Origin: Chalara sp. BL73
Taxonomy: Eukaryota > Ascomycota > Leotiomycetes > Helotiales
DNA: 64,000 nucleotides
Direction: 5' to 3'
Assembly: GCA_918026815.1 (NCBI GenBank)
Contig: CAKJVC010000010.1
Span: forward strand, 2,606,501-2,670,500
Shown one piece after another: positions 58,214 to 64,000 of the stretch (position 1 is its first letter; the number at the start of each line of letters is the position of its first letter). Position numbers and translations under genes: made by a program. A model generated the notes under the pieces. That model was not told the DNA's origin. It was given only the letters and a program-made list of their open reading frames with translations, and did not search any database.

Positions 58214-60358
58214 CTATATACCTAAAAGCAGGCTGGCAATCGGCCAGTAGCGTGCGAAGCCCTTAAGAGCCGCACTAAGGGGCTTCAGAGAATCCTCTAC
58301 GCTGTCCCGGTGACCACTTTTCTTTGCTTGCTGGTAGGAGGCAGACATGGTATGGAGAACGAGGATGGTGGAGGAGACCCAGATGATACAGCTTAACATC
58401 GGATCAGTGAATTTGGAATAGTGCGGCTCCCAATGGCGAAGTAAAGCCGCCATTTCTTCTATGTTACCGATGCATATTTGCCAATCGGCGACTAAGCGCT
58501 TCTGCTGCACATGATTTGCGTTATCGAAATCCCGTTCTCGGATTGGAAGGTATAAGATAACCTCAGTTCTACATAACCGTCAGATTACTTTACACATAAA
58601 GGGACACGGAACTGGCATGTGGAGCAAAATTAAGGTCTCAAGCCTTTGTCGGTGTTCATCAATAGTTTCCCCTGTCGGCTGTCTAGTTCCGGACAAGAAC
58701 GGACAAGGAAGAGCGGCTCGTAAATAGGGGAATGCCTGCTTTAAGTCGTTGAATTCACTCATTAGCTCTAGGGTTGGATTTAAGTACAGCCGTCGACGAC
58801 ATGTCATGGCTTCTCTGTTATACGAGACTGTGTGGAGGTAGAAATATAGAGAGTCCTTGGATAAAATCCACTGTAGGTCTTGGATTGATCTCCAGGGCCT
58901 AATAGCGTCGGCTGGGAGGAAGTCAGCCGAACATGGCGTGATGATACCGCATGTGAAATTCGCAACGGAAGTCGATGGGAGTGCGGTATGAATGTCACGG
59001 GTTTCGATGTTGAATGGTGAACTTGCGAGAATGTTAATAGAAGAATCCACCCTCCATACTGCCCACCAGGTGAATCTCCATTCTTCCATTTCTGCCTCTG
59101 AGATAAGAGATATGCTACGGTGATTAGGCTGGTCAATGCGATGAAGACCAGCAGAAATTGCGGCTCGAACCGTGTTTCCCACACGCATCCAAGCTTTGCG
59201 TCCAGGAAAGCTTGTATACTCGTGCAAAGTAAGTAAGAATAAGGTCTTGACATCTCCCAAGGATATCGGGGTGCTGGAGTCATTCGCTTCATTGAATCGA
59301 CTTTTCTCAAAGCCCATACGAGCAAAGTGCTCCCATGGTTCAACAACGTTCTGCCCGAAGGTTTGTAACATTTCAGACGGGAGAACATATCGCGACGCCA
59401 ACGCAAGCATCATATAGAGCAGGGGCTTGGGGACCCTATCATCTCTGAGGTCTGCCTGAAAGGCCTCTTTTCGAAACAACGGAAAGACAGGCTGCACATT
59501 ATCAAAATACAGCGAAATACTGCATCTCTCATGAATCGTGATCGTACCTAAGGTTGAAGGGCAATACGCACAGAATTGCTATAGTGTCCTCGGAAAGATC
59601 CAACGCCTGGTCAGACACGACAGAGCCAAGAGCAGGAGAAGTGTTAGTGGGCATAACTAGAGCAGCTTCCGTGGCCATAGTTGTAGGCGCCTCTGCGGAT
59701 GTGTGTCTCGGCGCTATGGCATCTCGACTATTAGAGGCGACATTACCACGCCCGCTGACAGGTTTTGTTGCCCGTGCAGCTCCTGCACGTGAAGCAATGA
59801 GTGTCTCCGCAAGCTCTGTAGAAAGAGTCAAAAACTATAACTGTATTGTTGATATCGCACGATGCTAGAATAAATAAGACTGCACTTAGAGTAAAGCCCA
59901 CCTAATCTTGAACTAAGCGCTGATCGACGACTAGCCGAACCTCGTGGCGGACCTGGCCGCTTTTTGACATGCAGATACTCGCATTTCCAGCCATTGATGT
60001 GGCACAAAGAGCAAACTGGCCTTTCAAGGTTACCTAAATCCAACATTAGAAGTGTTGTGTAGTAAATTTATAAGAAAGCCCCTCACATCTTCTTTTTTTC
60101 CTAAGGGCATGTCGGTTAGTGACAGCGGTAGCTGTAAATAGAAGCTAGATCATACCTTCTACAGCTTGAGCATACCCCTAACTTTGAGATCGCATTCACG
60201 TCACTAGGCGGTGATGCATGGTGCGGGGCTGCTAAACGTTCATCAAGGCCATGGGCATCATAGGCCGCCGTGGTTGCTGTAGAGTCTGCCGATGGATGAT
60301 CGATGGCCACCGGATCAAAGGCAAACAATGACTCCAAATCCATCAAAGGAAAGTCCAT
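58214..60358 (-). CDS. Zn2Cys6 transcription factor
   Basis: Start ATG 60358. The zinc cluster is assembled from three exons: CSSCRR (ending at donor GTATGATC near 60153), KKRRC, then NLERPVCSLCHINGWKCEY. Together they give an exact C-x2-C-x6-C-x6-C-x2-C-x6-C cluster followed by basic KKRPGPPRGS. After an Ala/Thr-rich linker comes the fungal-specific regulatory domain (59497 onward: YFDNVQPVFPLFRKEAF, LALASRYVLP, GNTVRAAISAGLHRID, WRFTWWAVWRVDSSIN). The last part (58510-58214, ERDFDNANHVQQKRL to FARYWPIASLLLG) follows an exon junction near 58590 that I could not place convincingly. It sits inside the aromatic-catabolism gene group and probably controls it. Confidence 0.8.
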
Positions 60359-60953
60359 TGTGGAAGTGCTAAGACGGAGGATTAGTGCGTCTTCTGCGCC
60401 AGACGCATGCGGCTCAGCAGATGCGATAATACGCCGCGGAACATAGATCTCGCTGGTGGAGCAATGAGGGAGAAGGGTGGGAGGGGGGAGGAACGAATAT
60501 TATTCCGCACCAAGGAAGGGGGATGACGTAATCGAGTGTGGAATTTCTACAAGCGACGGGTTTGGAGTGGAAAAGCGGGCGAACCCCCGCATCAGTTCTT
60601 CCGCAAGAAAAGTTGAGCTAATCAGCGCTACCGCTTATTTCATTAACCTTTTGTAGCTATGATACGCCAAAGGCAGATGTGCGCCGCCGTACTTCGATGC
60701 TGGTTATTTGCTATACCACAAGTAAGCTGTTTAGCAGCATTGCCAGCAACACGGGCACTGTCTGGTTCTTCCGCGGGTAAGTTGACAATGCCGAACGGGT
60801 GCCCTGGGAGGCCAACAACCATGAAGCCAGCGTAGGTCTATATAGTGCGCGGGATTCCACATGACCTCCTTGATCGTGGTCTCGCTCGTTACGGATATTA
60901 CACTACACACGTTCACTAATATAGAACCATTCTTTTTACCGGCTGCATCAAAG
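60359..60953. promoter_or_regulatory. Divergent promoter between regulator and FAH-family gene
   Basis: About 600 bp between divergent starts. No coding motif; the right end is the 5' leader of the FAH gene. Confidence 0.4.
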
Positions 60954-62069
60954 ATGGCACCGTTCTCGCGGCTCATCCGCTTTGAGTCTGATGGAACTAC
61001 ATATTTTTCTGACCTGGGTGCTGATACCGTTGATCCGCCCTCTCCAGGATCGCGTGTAACAGCCTATCTGTCCCTAGAGGACCTTGTTGTTGAGAAGAAT
61101 GGCGCCACCGTCGTGTTAGGCAAGGTAGCGCTTCCTGTGCCTTGACTGCGTCTCACGAGGATTGACTAGCTAATCACTTTGGGGCATTGTAAAGCTTATG
61201 GCGCCACTTCCGTATGATGGTGTACCGATCTACTGCGTGGGGATGAATTACAGGTCACATGCAGCAGAGGCAAAAGTAAGTATGCCTTCGTACTGGAAAA
61301 CCACAAGTGCCACGTCCATCTAAATGCGTCTATCATCCAGCTTCCTGTACCAGCGAACCCTCCCTTATGGACAAAACCTGCTGCCGCACTGGCAGCACCT
61401 AACGAGGACATCCCAATGAACAAGTTCTGCGCTTCCAGTTTCCCTGATTTTGAGGCAAGTTCTTCTCATGGCCCTTTGTCACTCACCAGAGATCGTTAGG
61501 TTCTGTATCTGATCCCCGTATAGGGCGAGCTGGTCTTCGTTGTTGCCCGAGAGTGCCGTGATATCTCTCCGGGGGAGGCGGGGTCATACATTCTTGGCTA
61601 TACCGCCGGCAATGACATCTCCTGTCGTCTGTACCAAATGCCGGAGCAAACAGGCGGTCAATTCTTCTATGCTAAAGCCTTTGACAAATTTGCCCCTATA
61701 GGCCCAACTCTGATAAGCCCGGAAATATTTGGAGATGGTAAAGGATTTAAACTGGTCACCCGGGTCAACGGCAAAGTCGTGCAAGAGGTGGAGATCTTGA
61801 AAGATATGATTTTTAACGCTGCTAAAATTTTGAGCTTCATGAGTCAAGGTAGTTTGTGTGAAAGTGCTGTTACTTAACAAACACTAATCGACTTACCAGG
61901 AACAACAATACCAGCAGGCACGGCGGTTATGACAGGAACTCCTGCAGGAGTTGGTGCTTTCCAGAAGCCCCGACGTTTTCTACGCGATCAAGACATAGTT
62001 GAGATAGAGGTTACCAAAGTTGGAATTCTGAGGAATAAAATTGCTTTTGCAATGAATGGCTCATTATGA
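60954..62069 (+). CDS. Fumarylacetoacetate hydrolase (FAH) family protein
   Basis: Start ATG 60954, five exons, stop 62067-62069. It reads MAPFSRLIRFESDG..., then IYCVGMNYRSHAAEAK, LPVPANPPLWTKPAAAL, the metal-ligand motif FEGELVFVV, GYTAGNDISCR (conserved Asp), AKAFDKFAPIGP, IPAGTAVMTGTPAGVGAF and a C-terminal metal-proximal strand. This is the C-C-bond hydrolase/isomerase family that acts on ring-cleavage products (fumarylpyruvate, homoprotocatechuate pathway and acylpyruvates). The intron 61455-61523 has a GC-AG donor (GAG|GCAAGT), which alone joins the FE and GEL codons in frame. The gene appears intact and fits downstream of the extradiol dioxygenase. Confidence 0.85.
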
Positions 62070-62500
62070 CAATCAATGGAATGGAGGGCAAGCGTTTATG
62101 CGACCTACCTTTCAGTCGTAGCGTTGAAGCTATCTATGTTGCTTAAAAAGTAGCAAGCTCACTAAGATAATAGAATTGCCTTTTTCATTCCAAATAAGAT
62201 TGACGCTGCTACAAGAAACTGCGGAACGTCTTTCTATTTTTCCTGCCAACTACACACCCAATGCTACTCGAAGCAGAATTAGATATGTTTTCTTATCTGA
62301 AGTAAGATAAGATGTAGTCCTATGATGTCCTATCAACTCTTCTTATCCCATTTGCTCCCAATGCACATCTCCACCGCCATTGTGCCGGCCAAAGAGCCTC
62401 ATCTTTTGAAAACCACCAACTCCCTTGCGCTGACCTATGGGGGCAAGTTGATTTCAGTTAAACTGGGGTTGTGGAGCCTGTCTCTGACAGCAACTACAGC
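62070..62500. other. Intergenic, no gene recognised
   Basis: Contains a short frame (62322-62504, plus) without motifs. Confidence 0.45.
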
Positions 62501-62780
62501 CTAGTCCGAATCCTCGGGGCCACTTGAAATAACATCGTACATATCTATAATGCTGTCGCGTGTGTAGGATCCCACGCCATCAAGAGCATAGACTCGTTGC
62601 CCCGCGCCGCCCACACAGAGATTGCGTCTATTTGTCTTCACATGCCCAGTTTTGTCGATAAATGTGTCTCGAAGTTATTCAGTTTTAAGTTTCGCACCTA
62701 GAGCCTCAATGGGTATATCTGAATTCACAGTCTCGGCATTGTCGAGAAGATTCAGCAATAAGCCATATGTCATCTAGATA
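62501..62780 (-). pseudogene. Relic of an AIF/AMID-like FAD oxidoreductase, C-terminal part
   Basis: On the minus strand the frame reads FIDKTGHVKTNRRN, then QRVYALDGVGSYTRDSIIDM, ending at TAG 62501. This matches the 'G.VKVD...VYAIGDV.SY..' region of AIF/AMID-type NAD(P)H oxidoreductases. The frame is interrupted by a stop upstream (after AKLKTE), the usual GD is replaced by DG (ALDGV), and the FAD- and NAD-binding N-terminal domains are missing. I read it as a degenerated remnant that may once have belonged to the catabolic cluster. Confidence 0.4.
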
Positions 62781-62985
62781 TCTTCCAGCACTATTTTTCT
62801 CTATACTACTTTAGCAGCAAGTGATTTTCACATCGCTTAGATCAAAAGAAAGAACGCTTGACTACAGAAGAAATTTAGACTTGACGCTCTAAAGAGTTAT
62901 ATTCTTTATTCACCTTACTTATTCAAGTGCCTCTATTCCTTTACAATTTCCTGAAAGATACGGTGTACGCTTGTAGTTCTACAGC

Positions 62986-64000
62986 CTAAGTCCTCATTGG
63001 ATGCAGCCAACTGAGCTTGCCTTTCATCGGCTCATTCTTTTGGACGTAATCCAATACTAGTCCCTTCTGAAGTTCAGGTGAGATAACAAAATTTACAGCT
63101 ATGTTCTCCACGAATTTCGGTACGATTAAATACCGAGAAATGATATATTGTAACTTGTTTGCCCAAGCGTGCATTCGCGTCTCGTGCCCCGAGTGTGCGA
63201 AGTCAGCCATGAGCGAGCTAGCCGGGCTCTTTCGGACTGCCTCGTAATTTTTGAACAGCTGTGTGAGATCAGAGGTGTCTGGGTTTCCGTTAGAAGCCGC
63301 ACGGGTGGCTTCTCGAAGACTGTTACAGAGCATCACAACATCTTGAACCCCGTTGTTGAATCCAAGGCCGAGGTGGGTCGTGAACTTGTGGCATGCGTCG
63401 CCCACGAGCACGATTCTACCCAAGCTCCAGTGCCGCACAATCCCCTCCTCAAGGTTCGTCATGCCTGCCCCTAACATATGCGGCCAGACATCTTTGACCT
63501 TCACCGTCTGGGTCAGGGGATATTCGGCAAACTCCTCGGCAACAGCTTGAATATCTTGATCTGTGTAATCCATGCGTTCCCTGGTAGGCTTCGTCAGTTT
63601 CTTGTATAGGAAGAACCACGACCGCTCTGGGCCGCTGAAATACGCGATGGACTTATCCCAACTCTGAGTGTCGTATCCTAGATTCGATTCTGACGGCGTC
63701 GGAAACGCCCCAAACAGGAGCTTGTAAGTTGCTACGAACGGCTCCTCGGGGTCCCAAGATCGGAACGGATCATCCATGAGGGCCAAATCGCGCATCAAGC
63801 GGCGGGTTTTGCTGTGGACGCCGTCGGCGCCTATAACGATAGATCCTTTATACACGCTCCCATCAGTACATGTAACGTTTACACCAGTATTGTTGGTTTC
63901 GATGTCGACCACCTTCTTATTAGTGAAGATCTTTTCTTTCGCGATAGTAGGGAGACCATTATATATGATTTCAACCAGCTCAGAGCGGTGAAATGCAACA
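62986..64000 (-). CDS. FAD-dependent monooxygenase (PaxM/salicylate-hydroxylase-like), 5' end outside the window
   Basis: The minus-strand frame ends at TAG 62986-62988 and stays open to the window edge; the N-terminal FAD GxGxxG motif is off the window. FHRSELVEIIY (about 63990) is the family's substrate/FAD region. Also visible are VIGADGVHSKTRRLMR (the DG motif) and GRIVLVGDACHKFTTHLGLG (the second FAD motif GD, with HK in place of the usual HP). The C-terminal region of about 110 residues (HETRMHAWANKLQYIISRYL) resembles PaxM-type fungal flavin monooxygenases. The enzyme likely hydroxylates an aromatic or terpenoid substrate, which could feed the extradiol dioxygenase. Confidence 0.85.
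   Translation of the reverse strand, partial: VAFHRSELVEIIYNGLPTIAKEKIFTNKKVVDIETNNTGVNVTCTDGSVYKGSIVIGADGVHSKTRRLMRDLALMDDPFRSWDPEEPFVATYKLLFGAFPTPSESNLGYDTQSWDKSIAYFSGPERSWFFLYKKLTKPTRERMDYTDQDIQAVAEEFAEYPLTQTVKVKDVWPHMLGAGMTNLEEGIVRHWSLGRIVLVGDACHKFTTHLGLGFNNGVQDVVMLCNSLREATRAASNGNPDTSDLTQLFKNYEAVRKSPASSLMADFAHSGHETRMHAWANKLQYIISRYLIVPKFVENIAVNFVISPELQKGLVLDYVQKNEPMKGKLSWLHPMRT

Noticed and set aside
1..64000. CRISPR arrays, operons, Shine-Dalgarno sites
   Set aside because: The window is clearly eukaryotic (spliceosomal introns, fungal families), and no such structure was seen.

Overview
The window is nuclear DNA of a filamentous ascomycete (Pezizomycotina). The evidence is short introns of about 45-70 bp with GTAAGT-type donors and CTAAC/CTAAT branch sites, Zn2Cys6 regulators, a PTH11-like receptor, Dal5-like permeases and secreted plant-polymer enzymes. 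A leotiomycete-like origin is my guess, not shown by the sequence. Most genes are accessory types; the one obvious housekeeping gene is translation elongation factor 1-beta (14.4-15.6 kb). Pseudogenes, retroelement relics and long gene-free AT-rich stretches are frequent, so this looks like a fast-evolving compartment.

Layout. 0.8-9.4 kb: Dal5-like transporter, SRPBCC protein, PTH11-like membrane protein. 9.4-14.4 kb: a poly(G) tract and a decayed sugar-transporter gene. 14.4-20 kb: EF1-beta, a PLL-like beta-propeller lectin and a probable chitinase-tail relic. 21.4-29.4 kb: carboxylesterase, Zn2Cys6 regulator and a second Dal5-like permease, possibly a small uptake and hydrolysis set. 30-33 kb: a monocarboxylate-transporter pseudogene and an intact ACC deaminase. 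33-37.8 kb: gene-poor DNA with an LTR-type relic and a tandem repeat.

37.9-49.2 kb is the most remarkable part. A complete hAT DNA transposon of 6,233 bp (40447-46679) carries 9-bp terminal inverted repeats TAGACTGCG and an exact 8-bp target duplication CCAACCCC. It sits inside the Thr/Pro linker of what reads, once the element is removed, as a single 1,496-codon gene: signal peptide, GH74 xyloglucanase, linker, subtilisin (S8) protease, linker, Cys-containing tail. Besides a BED/hATC transposase, the element carries a three-exon histone H3-type gene on the opposite strand and a third gene whose product starts with a likely SUMO-interacting motif and a basic NLS. The H3 keeps the start of the canonical tail (A-R-T-K4, K9-S10) but has a CENP-A-length loop 1. 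I know of no hAT element described with a histone gene.

50-53.8 kb holds a small secreted Ala-rich protein, a putative tubby/LURP-like protein, a displaced fragment of the 12-kb sugar transporter and LTR relics. 53.9-64 kb looks like an aromatic-catabolism cluster: acyl-CoA synthetase, two-domain extradiol dioxygenase, Zn2Cys6 regulator, FAH-family hydrolase/isomerase, an AIF/AMID-like oxidoreductase relic, and an FAD monooxygenase running off the right edge. Together they could hydroxylate, ring-cleave and hydrolyse a phenolic substrate. All similarity statements come from reading motifs by eye; no database search was run.
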